64,000 bases of DNA, taken from positions 2,764,553-2,828,552 of the forward strand of contig WNKI01000001.1 in NCBI GenBank assembly GCA_015350385.1, in the 5' to 3' direction. Positions 10,535 to 19,719 of this stretch are shown here, piece by piece; within the stretch, counting starts at the first letter, position 1; each line of letters begins with the position of its first letter. Position numbers and translations under genes: made by a program. Origin of the DNA: Aculops lycopersici. Lineage: Eukaryota; Arthropoda; Arachnida; Trombidiformes; Eriophyidae. Below the pieces are notes generated by a model. It did no database searches, was not told where the DNA came from, and saw nothing but the letters and a program-made list of their open reading frames with translations.

Positions 10535-11947
10535 TTAATTCATATCATTCTTCTTCAATTGCTTTGCCTTGTGAAAAGCAGCCTTAGTCACCTTCTTAAC
10601 CAAAGCGTTAATATCCCTCCTGTTAAGCATATCACAAATACGGATGCGAATCCATCCAGTTAGGAATCCAAATAGCTCGTCGCCCTCCTTGGCTTGGTAT
10701 CGGTCATTCTTATCTAGCAAAGTCTCGCTGTAGGAGGCCGGAATGTAGACCCTCGGACCGAGTTGCTCCATGTAGTTTTGGCACGGGATGGCAATGTATT
10801 TAACCAACATCTCTTTGACCTTATCCTCTCTCATTAATGGCTTATGGCTGGCCAATCCATAATCATGTGGTTGTAGGAGGTCAGCATCGGGGTCGTCCTT
10901 TGCAAGTTCCTCCAAAACCTCGAGAGTGGCAACACCGTCCTGATTGTGGTGGACGTGGCGAATGTCGCGTAACACATTGATTATGTCAATATCAGCCTTG
11001 AACCACTTCTTGAAATCGAAGATCCAGAACTTGGAATTGTTGAGCTTGTAGTTTTTGATGATGCCATCGGTAAACAATTCAACATTATGGAGGACGTTCT
11101 TGTCAATTGTAGCGTAGATTTCATTGAACAAAGTTGGATAAACATCGTGACAAGCGGTGGCGTGATCATAAGCGTACTTGTGGATCAATTTTTCAACGTG
11201 ACGCAACTTTCCAATCTTGCTCCTTGACCTGTGTGTCCTACCATTGGTAGCACGGTCATTCATGTAGATGATACGGAAACGATCCCATGAGCATTTGTTG
11301 TTTGGATCAACAGGTGCAACCAAGGCGGTGAATTGTCTTAATGCAGGCAGGAAACACTTGTTCAAGATGGAAGGTTTCGCCTCCTCCTCTTGCAAGCGTT
11401 GAACGGCCATCTTCATGGAGTCCTCTGGGTAGGCGGCCTTGCCTCCCTCAACCTCTTTAACCAAGAAATCGTCGATACGACGATAGACACGACTGAAGTA
11501 TGGACCGCAAATGAGCTCGTCAATGGCGTTTTGTCCATCTCCTGGATACAAGGCCTCTTCCATGTTGACCTGATTGATTGGAATGTAACTCAAGGTTGGA
11601 GTTAGATCTTCCAGAACGTTGTTACGAGTTGCCTCTTTATCAGCCTCCTCCTCGGCAGCCTCCTCAGGGTCAAATGGCACAACCGGAACCAAAGTTGGTG
11701 GCTGAGTTGGTTCAGCTGGCTCAGCTGGCTCATCTGAATCAGCTGTCTCAGCTAGTTCTGCTGGCTCAGCTGGTTCAACTAGTTCAGCTAGTTCAACTGG
11801 TTTAACTAGTTCAACTAGTTCAACTAGTTTAGCTGGCCCCTCAACTTTCAAATCCTGATCATCTGCGGCGTCCTCCTTCTCACAGTTGATCCTCTCAACG
11901 GATCCTATGGCCAATAAGCCCAACAGTAAAACTAGGTGCAATTTCAT
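10535..11947 (-). CDS. Secreted protein with acidic LVE/PAE tripeptide repeats, unknown function
   Basis: I do not recognise this 470-residue protein. Residues 1-22 (MKLHLVLLLGLLAIGS...) form a clear signal peptide. Residues about 35-80 are a low-complexity run of LVE, PAE and LAE tripeptides from a 9-bp repeat in the DNA (see repeat). From about 130 on it becomes a globular, mixed-composition domain with scattered cysteines (for example LICGPYF, KCFLPAL, NKCSWDRF, TACHDVY, PCQNY, ICDML). This part includes the conserved-looking blocks HRSRSKIGKLRHVEKLIHKY and IDIINVLRDIRHVHH, and ends in a lysine-rich tail. No transmembrane segment after the signal peptide, so secretion is inferred. One exon. 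It may belong to a lineage-restricted secreted family. Confidence 0.8.
   Translation of the reverse strand: MKLHLVLLLGLLAIGSVERINCEKEDAADDQDLKVEGPAKLVELVELVKPVELAELVEPAEPAELAETADSDEPAEPAEPTQPPTLVPVVPFDPEEAAEEEADKEATRNNVLEDLTPTLSYIPINQVNMEEALYPGDGQNAIDELICGPYFSRVYRRIDDFLVKEVEGGKAAYPEDSMKMAVQRLQEEEAKPSILNKCFLPALRQFTALVAPVDPNNKCSWDRFRIIYMNDRATNGRTHRSRSKIGKLRHVEKLIHKYAYDHATACHDVYPTLFNEIYATIDKNVLHNVELFTDGIIKNYKLNNSKFWIFDFKKWFKADIDIINVLRDIRHVHHNQDGVATLEVLEELAKDDPDADLLQPHDYGLASHKPLMREDKVKEMLVKYIAIPCQNYMEQLGPRVYIPASYSETLLDKNDRYQAKEGDELFGFLTGWIRIRICDMLNRRDINALVKKVTKAAFHKAKQLKKNDMN
11690..11845. repeat. 9-bp tandem repeat inside a coding region
   Basis: Variants of TTCAACTAG / TTCAGCTGG / CTCAGCTGG repeat with a 9-base period. 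On the - strand they encode LVE/PAE/LAE tripeptides. The core AACTAGTT is itself palindromic and recurs. The most homogeneous copies are at about 11780-11830, which suggests recent expansion there. Confidence 0.8.
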
Positions 11948-12983
11948 TGTAAATTACTCTTTATTCCTTGATTTGGAATCTCCGAATGACTACCCATGAA
12001 TGACTGTGATCTAGATTGCAGTTTTGCCGAAGGCGTCGCCGTAAGTTGGAGCCTCTGTGACGTATGCTCAGAAAAGTTCATGCATAAATATAGTTGTAGG
12101 TAGAGAAACTTGGCAATCATTGTATAGGAAAGGGATATAAATAACTGTCTGTGTCTGGGATGCCGCAATCCCAAAAGAACTTGCACAGGTATTTGACATA
12201 GCAATAGACTTTTCCATATCGAGTCAAAGTGTCACGTTGGCCGCGACCGCAACCTGTTGACAGCGACACTTACGTTTTATAGTTCACTTTCCATCAAAAA
12301 GAACTACTGAACTTCGGCGAACTTGTCCACACTCACTCCTCTCTCGACAATCTTGTCAAGATCTATTTAAATTAGCAAATCTCAAATAAGGTAACGAATC
12401 CAGTCGGTTTCAAAGAAGCCACCATCTATATCTAAATTGTGCAAAATTTTTGGTGCTGTCTGTAGGAACACTTTTCGGATTGATCTAGAGTGACCAAGCG
12501 GCTAATTTCTCTCAGAGCTGAAATGGAACACCTGTTGAATATGCTTGGCTTGGCTGATTCCTCGTTCTATTTCTCGATAGTCTTCTCAATTGTCGCGAGC
12601 ATTGTAGCGGCTTGATCATCTGATACATTCCACAAATAAATCCGTCCATCATGTTTCACTGGTCGCTTGGCATCTTGTCCGCTTCAATATCAAAGCGCTC
12701 GGGCTCGAAACCTGGCACTAGATGCTCGAGAACCTCGTGTGGGACTTCCTTTGTGTCGGAAGCCTCCTCGGCGTAAAGAGGCTCAGTAATGTCTCAGACT
12801 CACCCATAAAGAGATGGAGCACTGAACTTTTCTTCATATATTCTTGTAGTCCTCACGAGACTAGCTCAGAATATGTGTAAAAATTTTCTCTCCACCTCGG
12901 CAACCGAAAAAAAATTACACCTTGAAAATTCGAACTTTTCTATGGGCGCTGTAGAAAAGCTATCGAGTTTTCACCTTCATTTT

Positions 12984-13022
12984 GCTACAGCCAGCACCAG
13001 AATTTTTGGTGTTGGCTGTAGC
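12984..13022. repeat. Imperfect hairpin
   Basis: GCTACAGCCAGCACCA, a 7-base loop, then TGGTGTTGGCTGTAGC, with one mismatch (a G-U pair in RNA). A related half-copy (TTTTTGGTGCTGTCTGTAG) lies at about 12448-12466. It may be part of an older fold-back repeat. Confidence 0.5.
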
Positions 13023-13065
13023 TCAAGGGGTTGAATTTTTTCACCTCAAATTTCTTGATTTTTTA

Positions 13066-13435
13066 TACAGTGTGAGCAAACATCACATCGCCTCTTCCCC
13101 ACGTTTTTTCCCCCTTCCTGTAAGAGTTTTTATGCGACAGTTCGCATTTTTTCGATATTTTGAGTGACAAAACGGGTTAACGAGCCGCGCCCCCTCACAT
13201 TACGTAACGCAGCGCGTTTAGGTTCAGGTTCAGGTTTAGGTTTAGGTTTAGATTGTTGCTGCTGCTATTATTGTTATCGGGAGGGCAGGCGGGCGGGCAT
13301 GAGATGAGTGGCGTGCGGTACGCGCGAGCCCGCAACCGCACTGCGGCGCTACGATCGATTTTGTCCTCTTGAAAATCTTACAGGAAGGGGGAAAAAACGT
13401 GGGGAAGAGGCGATGTGATGTTTGCTCACACTGTA
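13066..13435. mobile_element. Tc1/mariner-type MITE with perfect terminal inverted repeats
   Basis: Bases 13066-13124 and 13377-13435 are perfect 59-base reverse complements. Each end is TA followed inward by CAGTGTGAGCAAACATCA. TA target duplication plus a terminal repeat starting CAGT is the signature of the Tc1/mariner superfamily. The 252-base interior has no transposase frame, so the copy is non-autonomous. The perfect match between arms argues for recent insertion or gene conversion. The loop holds a short TTTAGG/TTCAGG hexamer run near 13218-13250. Superfamily assignment is from termini only. Confidence 0.85.
13218..13250 (+). repeat. Short TTTAGG/TTCAGG hexamer array
   Basis: About five tandem hexamers alternate between TTCAGG and TTTAGG in the MITE interior. 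They resemble, but do not equal, the arthropod telomeric TTAGG repeat. Probably a microsatellite inside the element. Confidence 0.6.
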
Positions 13436-14059
13436 CTTTCCTAGCCTGCCAATGAAACGAGAGGAGCAGTAGTACATTTGGTCCTAGAACGTGTTCTGAT
13501 GGGGCGGAAAATCGAGCAAACGAGAGGGAATCGAGCGAGAAAAGTCGAGAAACGAGCTTGATATCTTACGTAGGAACGAGTACGAAGCGAATGAACGAAA
13601 AAACAACTGCATTATTTGAACGAAACTAACTCAGTCCGAGACATTACTGAGGAGGTATGCTCAATCTTCGAATCTACCGAGGACATTGGTCTCGCCCTCC
13701 AGAGCCTTGATTTGATCTTGGCAGTTGGGTCTCACCTGGAGGCTCATCGAGCAATTAGAAGTATGTAATAATTAATTTCGTCTTCAATTAGTTACTCTAA
13801 ACGAGTAAATAGACAGATTCATATTGAAACGATATTTATTGCGACAACTGCTTGTCTATGGCTCACACAAGACAGTACACCAAACAATGCCCTATCCTCC
13901 AAGGTGCGAGATGAAGCTCCGAGAGTTTCAATTGACTAGGCGGCACCTGAAATGAAATAATGTTGCCATTCATAAACAACCTAAAAGTATTGTGGACTTC
14001 ATCTGCATCGACATCAAGGCCAATCACATGTGGATAGTATCACAAAGAAAAGACCCATA

Positions 14060-16300
14060 CTACAGACACGAATACTCGGGGTCAATTTTAGCCGCCCAAG
14101 TTGTCATGCCTCCAATTAGATCTTTGACCACAACCTGTTGCTCCTTTCCCTTGAAGAGGTCCTCAATAATTCTAGTTCCTCTTTGAGAGGCGATTCCTTT
14201 ACGGCAGACTACATAGATCTCGTTAGATTTAACCTTCTCTAACGCCTTCTTGATTGTGTTGTAAGCTTCGTCGGGCTCTTCGATCATCTTCATCACAGGT
14301 AAGGCAAGTGCGTGATCGAATCTTGATATCTCGCTTTGGACAAGCGGACGGACATCAACCAAGACGTGTGGTCTACCTGAAACCAGAATGTCACGATACT
14401 GCTCCATCGTGATTCTCTCCTCTGGCTTGAGAGTAGCCGGACTAGCGGCGGGTTTCTGGCACGAGCTAGAACCTGTAAACTCATCATAGTCAATTAGGTT
14501 TCTATCAAGCTTGGAGTTCCCACCACAAGCCTCGCAATCTGCTCGTCTTTTACCAATAGTTATCAGTCTATATGATCCTAGTTGACCGTCGAAAATGAGC
14601 ATCTTACCTGCGTAACTTGGTTTCAGGCCAGCTCCTAGCTTGATTGCCTCTAGTGCCTGGTTGACTCCGATTACTCCTGGAATAACACCCAAGACACCAT
14701 TTTCGCTACAACTGCCCACGGCGTTCGGTGGGGGTGGTTCGGGGAATAGACATCTGAAGCAAGGAGTTTCCTTGTCATAGTTGTAAACTGTAAGTTGACC
14801 ATCCATTTTTAAAGCTGCTCCAGAGACTAACGGCTTCTTGGCGACGACGCAGGCGTCGCTAATCATATAACGTGCTTGCAGATTATCCGTGGCATCGATA
14901 ACAAAGTCGTATTGCTCTACGATGGCCACAGCATTTGCTCTATTTAGCCGCGTGGGAAATGTCTCCACATTAACGTTTGGGTTGATGTCGAGTATTGATT
15001 GCTTGATAGACTCTGTCTTGAGCATTCCCACCTTAAGAGTATTATGTAGAATTTGTCGATGTAAGTTGCTCACTTCAACTCGATCATCGTCGACAATACC
15101 GAGGCGACCAATACCGGCTGCCGCTAGGTAAACTGAGGATGGACAACCCAAACCACCTGCACCTATGATTACAGCAGACGAGTTCTTCAACTTTAGTTGA
15201 CTTTGTGGGCCGAACTCCTCCATAATCATCTGCCGCGTGTATCTTTTGACTTCATCATTACTAATGACTCCGTAATACTTGAAGGGACTATTTGTATTAT
15301 GCTTGATTTCCTTGTCTGAATCGAGCAACAATTCTAAAGCATCTTGTATTTTTGATGTCATGTGACTAGCCAGCATACCCTGCTTGTGCTCTTGGAATGC
15401 AAGCTCATTACATTTTCTGGTTGTGATTGCTGCTAAGTATGCGGCCCATGCTACGGGATTGTCTATTGGCTTATTTCCACCCATCACATTCTTGTTGCTT
15501 TGGTTGATCCAGTGTAAATAGACACCAGCTAAACCTGACAAGATGTCACCTTGACCCCCGCAACGTCTATCACTTCCGGACTGCTCGTCGGTAAACATAT
15601 TTACTTCGCTGTTGCATATGATATCGATTTTACCCTTGGCTAGAATGGTGACTCCTAGATCCGAGGCGCATTTCGTCGCCAGCTTGTTGATTTCACCATC
15701 GGGTAGATTTCTTAAATTATGTGTCTTGGGTGCATAAATGATGTCTAGCATTCTCTGTAGTTCAATTCTATTGGGTGTGAGTATAGCTTGTTTGTAAGAC
15801 TTGATGATGGACGGGTCTTGGTTAATCAATAAAAGACTGTCGGCATCAAAAACAAGTGGAATAGAATGAGTTTTGGCCTGCTCAATGATTCTCTTGGCCC
15901 GCTCCTGCAAAAACGTCTCTCTACCTAGACCTGGACCAACAACTATAGCATGAAGACGATCAAACAAGCATTTCATCTCCCTATCAAACTCTGATACATC
16001 GGGGTGGTCCAAAATTGGTGTCACAATGAGATCAGGACTATAATTTTTGATTGCTGGCGCTTCACCTTGTGAGCAAACAACATATGCTAAATCGGCGCCC
16101 AGATTCATGGTAGATATTGAGGCAAAATATGGGGCACCTGAATAGTCTCGGGCACCTCCTACAACACCAATTCTACCTCGAGTTCCCTTGTAGTTGGTCC
16201 TTTGTTTTGATTTTGCGTCCGCAATCCAGGGAACAATTCTTCTGAGTATCTCGCGAGCTTTGATTTGTGCCATCTCAATTGATTGAAAATTGGCAGACAT
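14060..16300 (-). CDS. NAXD-MOCS3 fusion: NAD(P)HX dehydratase joined to E1-like adenylyl/sulfurtransferase
   Basis: One uninterrupted 746-codon frame carries two normally separate enzymes. Residues about 10-330 match ATP-dependent (S)-NAD(P)H-hydrate dehydratase (NAXD): RGRIGVVGGARDYSGAPYFA, VVGPGLGR, FDAD, LTPN, and the catalytic GGQGD with D252. Residues about 345-600 match MOCS3/Uba4: GAGGLG at 380-385, ATP-binding DDDRVEVSNLHRQ, thioester cysteine candidate C531 in CSENGVLG, and zinc pairs C514/C517 and C589/C592. Residues about 630-746 are a rhodanese domain with active cysteine C699. NAXD repairs damaged NAD(P)HX; MOCS3 activates MOCS2A and URM1 for molybdopterin and tRNA thiolation. 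All key residues of both halves are present, so both activities could be retained. The first Met opens the NAXD half; no mitochondrial presequence is obvious. Head-to-head with the THOC5-like gene. Confidence 0.93.
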   Translation of the reverse strand: MSANFQSIEMAQIKAREILRRIVPWIADAKSKQRTNYKGTRGRIGVVGGARDYSGAPYFASISTMNLGADLAYVVCSQGEAPAIKNYSPDLIVTPILDHPDVSEFDREMKCLFDRLHAIVVGPGLGRETFLQERAKRIIEQAKTHSIPLVFDADSLLLINQDPSIIKSYKQAILTPNRIELQRMLDIIYAPKTHNLRNLPDGEINKLATKCASDLGVTILAKGKIDIICNSEVNMFTDEQSGSDRRCGGQGDILSGLAGVYLHWINQSNKNVMGGNKPIDNPVAWAAYLAAITTRKCNELAFQEHKQGMLASHMTSKIQDALELLLDSDKEIKHNTNSPFKYYGVISNDEVKRYTRQMIMEEFGPQSQLKLKNSSAVIIGAGGLGCPSSVYLAAAGIGRLGIVDDDRVEVSNLHRQILHNTLKVGMLKTESIKQSILDINPNVNVETFPTRLNRANAVAIVEQYDFVIDATDNLQARYMISDACVVAKKPLVSGAALKMDGQLTVYNYDKETPCFRCLFPEPPPPNAVGSCSENGVLGVIPGVIGVNQALEAIKLGAGLKPSYAGKMLIFDGQLGSYRLITIGKRRADCEACGGNSKLDRNLIDYDEFTGSSSCQKPAASPATLKPEERITMEQYRDILVSGRPHVLVDVRPLVQSEISRFDHALALPVMKMIEEPDEAYNTIKKALEKVKSNEIYVVCRKGIASQRGTRIIEDLFKGKEQQVVVKDLIGGMTTWAAKIDPEYSCL

Positions 16301-16596
16301 CTTAAACTGATATAGTTTATTAGGACTATATTGAATTGATCATAAAAATAATACTAACCTCAATCGTAGACAGATACTAAACAATCCATTAAAAACAACC
16401 GAAGCCGCTCTATTTTTTAGACAGCGATAGCGTGACTCACATGTGTATGTGTCTGCACACGCAAACATGATATCTCCACTGCAAAAGAATCTTAAAACCT
16501 ATCACCAATATTATCCTTATCAAAATATATTATATAAAGTATACTGATTCTAGGAAATTCAATTTCGGCTCATCAAGCTTATTTCAAACATAAATC
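16301..16596. promoter_or_regulatory. Bidirectional promoter region, NAXD-MOCS3 / THOC5-like
   Basis: Only 296 bases separate the two divergent start codons, so promoters and leaders of both genes must lie here unless distant non-coding exons exist. The sequence is AT-rich; I see no decisive core element. Confidence 0.5.
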
Positions 16597-17529
16597 ATGA
16601 GCGATAGAGGTTATCATGGCAACGGCAGTCCCACACAAACCGCCTCAATGCAACAAACAACAAACATTCCCACCTCAGATTTGGGCCCTCAGAATGTGAC
16701 CCAAACAAATGACCACCAATCGCCTCAAGATGTTCCTATGACTGAAGAGCCCAACATTGGTGCAAATATATCACAAGGAACCGATAGAAGTGATCCCAAT
16801 GTCGTTCAATCATCCCAAGTCTCGGAAACCAATCGAGCATACCTCTCGACCCCACCAACCCCCGCCGAATCTGCCATGGACGCTGTCTCGTCACAAGATC
16901 CCATAACAAATGGAACCAAAGCCCACGATAGTAACGTAATCGTTGCCTCTGTAATGGATGAAAACTCAATGGATGATACCAGTCAGGATGAGCCAAGCGC
17001 AGGTGACCAGCCAGTTGTATTTGAGGATGAACTCAAGGGACAGACAATGTATAGGACGATGCAGCTCCTCAAATCCAAGGTCGACGAGATCTCAGTTTTA
17101 AAGCAAGCCGGCGACAGGGAGAAGGTCGAGGAAATATACAGGAAAGAGATGGTACCCCACATGCTCAGACTTAGGGGGTCGCATCGAGAGGAGATCGACT
17201 CTCTGCAGGATAGAGCAAAGAAGATACAAGGTATAAACGAACAACTCATGAGGTTGTATCGTCAGTGTGATTGCGTCGAATACCAAGTGGCTAGGATGGG
17301 TTCGCTACTAATAAATCCAGAGGATATTCCAAAGTTAGACCATGAAACTAGATTGAAACTATTGGACGAGGAGTTGGCGAAGAGGAAAGAGTTACAGAAA
17401 AAGTATGGAGAGCTCGAGAGAGAGACAAGACAAATCGAAGAGTTGTGCTCTTCAACTGGCTCGATGGTTGAAGATTTGAAACCTTATATTAGGCAATTAA
17501 TAGATAAAGTTCCCAGAAGAAGCAACTAG
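16597..17529 (+). CDS. Coiled-coil protein resembling the N-terminal part of THOC5
   Basis: 310 residues. The first ~140 are polar, Q/T/S/P-rich and look disordered. Residues about 145-305 are heptad-rich coiled coil. The segment HETRLKLLDEELAKRKELQKKY followed by ELKPYIRQLIDKVP-like text resembles, from memory, the THOC5 stretch with LDWELEQRKRLAEKY and LQPRLNSIMQ. THOC5 belongs to the THO/TREX mRNA-export complex. If that is right, the C-terminal half of THOC5 (~370 residues in human) is absent here. The frame ends cleanly without a donor-like sequence at the stop. Another coiled-coil family is possible; treat the name as a hypothesis. Start is the first ATG, in an AAATCATGAG context. Confidence 0.5.
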   Translation: MSDRGYHGNGSPTQTASMQQTTNIPTSDLGPQNVTQTNDHQSPQDVPMTEEPNIGANISQGTDRSDPNVVQSSQVSETNRAYLSTPPTPAESAMDAVSSQDPITNGTKAHDSNVIVASVMDENSMDDTSQDEPSAGDQPVVFEDELKGQTMYRTMQLLKSKVDEISVLKQAGDREKVEEIYRKEMVPHMLRLRGSHREEIDSLQDRAKKIQGINEQLMRLYRQCDCVEYQVARMGSLLINPEDIPKLDHETRLKLLDEELAKRKELQKKYGELERETRQIEELCSSTGSMVEDLKPYIRQLIDKVPRRSN

Positions 17530-18308
17530 TGGGTCAAGACAAACGTGTCCCCCTATCAATAATGTTACTTGGGTTCAAAAATACTCTGTATCCAACTCTT
17601 GAATTATGACCTGTCATGGATCATCATAGAGTATCTCTCAACTTTCTTCTCTCTTCTGATTTATGACTCGATAGCATATTAAGCTGATAGGTAAGCCGTT
17701 GATAAGTAGCTTGTCTGTGTTTAAAATGTAGCGGAAGTAAATTGGTGCCCTCGAAGAGGAAAACTTGTCACATAGTTCGTTTAACAAAACGAGACTGATG
17801 ATCGATCATCAGTCAATGGAATATACAAGCAAGAACAGAATGGATTATAATTTGAAGCAATTAGATGACAATAGTTTTATTGTGGCCACTGGTATTTGTT
17901 TATAATTGTTCTTCTTGGGAGAAAAGTCAACGGTATACAGCAAGTCAATTATCAAGTGATTGATCTTTACACTTGGCAGTCAAGACTCGAGTTCGGTGTT
18001 TGAATCCAGAACCAAAGTTTGCTTTGGTGTGACCATTCAAGAGTTGGCAAAAATCCACCCTGAATCACCTAGTTTCAGCGAACCAAAATTACCTGTTTGA
18101 AGCGTAGATCTAGATAAACTCGTTGTGGTGGTGGTGGTGGTGGTGGTGGTCTAAACGGTGGTGTGATAACGAGTTCATAAAGACCATTGGTGGCTAGCTC
18201 CCAGGTGCTAGCTCAATCAAACTAGGTGAAGAGAGTGTCAGGTGTTTGCCAGTCTACTGGTTTGTTGTTAATGTTGGTGTTGGTGTTGAAGGTGTCGAGT
18301 GGAACTCC
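17530..18308. other. Tail-to-tail intergenic region with GTG microsatellite
   Basis: Between the THOC5-like stop and the last exon of Mp20. It holds a (GTG)n run at 18124-18150 and no gene that I can support. Confidence 0.5.
18124..18150. repeat. (GTG)n microsatellite
   Basis: About nine GTG/TGG trinucleotide units just beyond the 3' end of the Mp20 gene. Confidence 0.85.
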
Positions 18309-19719
18309 TTACATGTGACGGGTGTTACCAAAGTTCAATCCACTTTGGTTGGCGCCCCTGTTGGTTCCATATTGTAGATTGATCACTGTGTCACCTGCCT
18401 TCAATTGCTCATCGGTGAATTCTCTCCTGTTCTCCTCAGATGGCTGCTCGGATATTACCATTGTTGTTTAGTTATATTTATTCGTTGATTCCCATTTTTA
18501 TTATAATTATTATAAATGTCGATAGCGGTAATAGTAGTGAATGCATTAGATACTGTCATTTATTTATTCATTCATTCAGTTGATCGTCGTTATAATCATA
18601 AGCATGATCTTGAAACTCTCGCGTGCAATTGTATCCTAACTCTATCTATTTCGCCTGCCACATAACCCATCCAATTACAAGAGTGCCATTGGAACCACCA
18701 CCGACCGACCGACCGACCGACCGCCCGACAGACCGACTGACCGATTAGCAAGCTCTAGAGGGCAAGAGGGGCAGAGTGTTCAAGACATGCAAATTATATC
18801 AATCAAATCTAATCGTTCTAATGCATCAAACTACTTTAAGCCAAAACTATCACAACGCGCTCAGAGGTCAGTTGGCTAAGGTGGTGGTCGGGTTTGGTGG
18901 TAGTGGTGGTTGTGGTTTTGTTGCAGCGGACAGATGGATAGTAAAGTTTCGTGATAGATGTAATGTGAGTGTGATTAGTACTAAGAGTTAGTTCCTAGTT
19001 TTACCCTATACTACTACTGCTACTAATGCAAATGCTACAGGTGTCTCATCTATAAACCACCATTACATCATCACCCATACAACACTTCTCGCCGGGCTCG
19101 CTAGCACTAGTGATTTAAACCCGCGAATGGATTCCATCTACGTCTGATTGATATTAGTCGTTGATTGATGTATCATAAGTTCAAAACTTACCTTTGGGCC
19201 AAGGAAGGGTCCCTTGAATTCCGGATGTAGGTAGCAGGTTCTGCCGAGAGCCATGATGCATTGAGTAACGGCTGGGATGTTCCTCTTCTCGTACAAGTCA
19301 ACTGTTTGGAAGACATCTACATCTGGCACTCCGTATCTCCTGCAGGCAGTTTGAAAGTGGTTGATGTTTTCCATGAACTTGAACTGGCCGCCCGAGGTGT
19401 TGATCTTGGGCACTGAACCTGGCATTAGTTTTAAGATTAATTTGCACAAGATGGTTCCGTCGCGTAGAACATCCTCGAAGCTTCCGGCTGGCAATTTCTC
19501 GCCGAGAATGGCCTCGATCCAAGCGAGGACCTCGCCCTCGAGGGCTGGGTCGCGCTTTCCGGCGATCTATATTTTGGGTGGTGTAAAATTTACTAGTTAA
19601 TTATTTGATCAACAGGTTGATGATGATGATTTGGTCAAGTCACTTTGAATTGGGGGAAAAATGCTCACCTTGTTGGCCACTTGGGCGCTCAATCCGTAGG
19701 CAGGTCCACGTGAAGACAT
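18309..19719 (-). CDS. Mp20: Muscle protein 20 / transgelin (calponin family), three exons
   Basis: Actin-binding muscle protein. Exon 1 is 19669-19719 (MSSRGPAYGLSAQVANK). Exon 2 is 19192-19566 (single calponin-homology domain: WIEAILGEKLP, DGTILCKLI, PGSVPKINTSGGQFKFMENI, GVPDVDVFQTVDLYEKRN, HPEFKGPFLGPK). Exon 3 is about 18446-18309 (SEENRREFTDEQLKAG, then a calponin-like repeat VINLQYGTNRGANQSG and the end NTRHM). Donors after exons 1 and 2 are GTGAGC and GTAAGT. Both introns are phase 0. The exon 3 acceptor is uncertain by one codon (18443 or 18446), and its pyrimidine tract is weak. Predicted length is ~187 residues, as expected for Mp20. A 3-exon structure is rare in this window. Confidence 0.9.
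18447..19191 (-). other. Intron 2 of Mp20
   Basis: About 745 bases, GT-AG, phase 0. It contains a (CCGA)n microsatellite at 18701-18746 and no conserved open frame. Confidence 0.75.
18701..18746. repeat. (CCGA)n microsatellite
   Basis: Imperfect tetranucleotide array of CCGA/GACC units in intron 2 of Mp20. Confidence 0.85.

Larger units (their letters stand above)
11948..14059. other. Intergenic region containing a MITE and hairpins
   Basis: No coding region that I can support. It contains an imperfect hairpin at 12984-13022, a Tc1/mariner-type MITE at 13066-13435, and ordinary AT-rich DNA on either side. Confidence 0.5.

Noticed and set aside
11578..11805. Open frame opposite the tripeptide-repeat region
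   Set aside because: A shadow of the 9-bp repeat; Leu/Gln/Ala-rich with no independent evidence.
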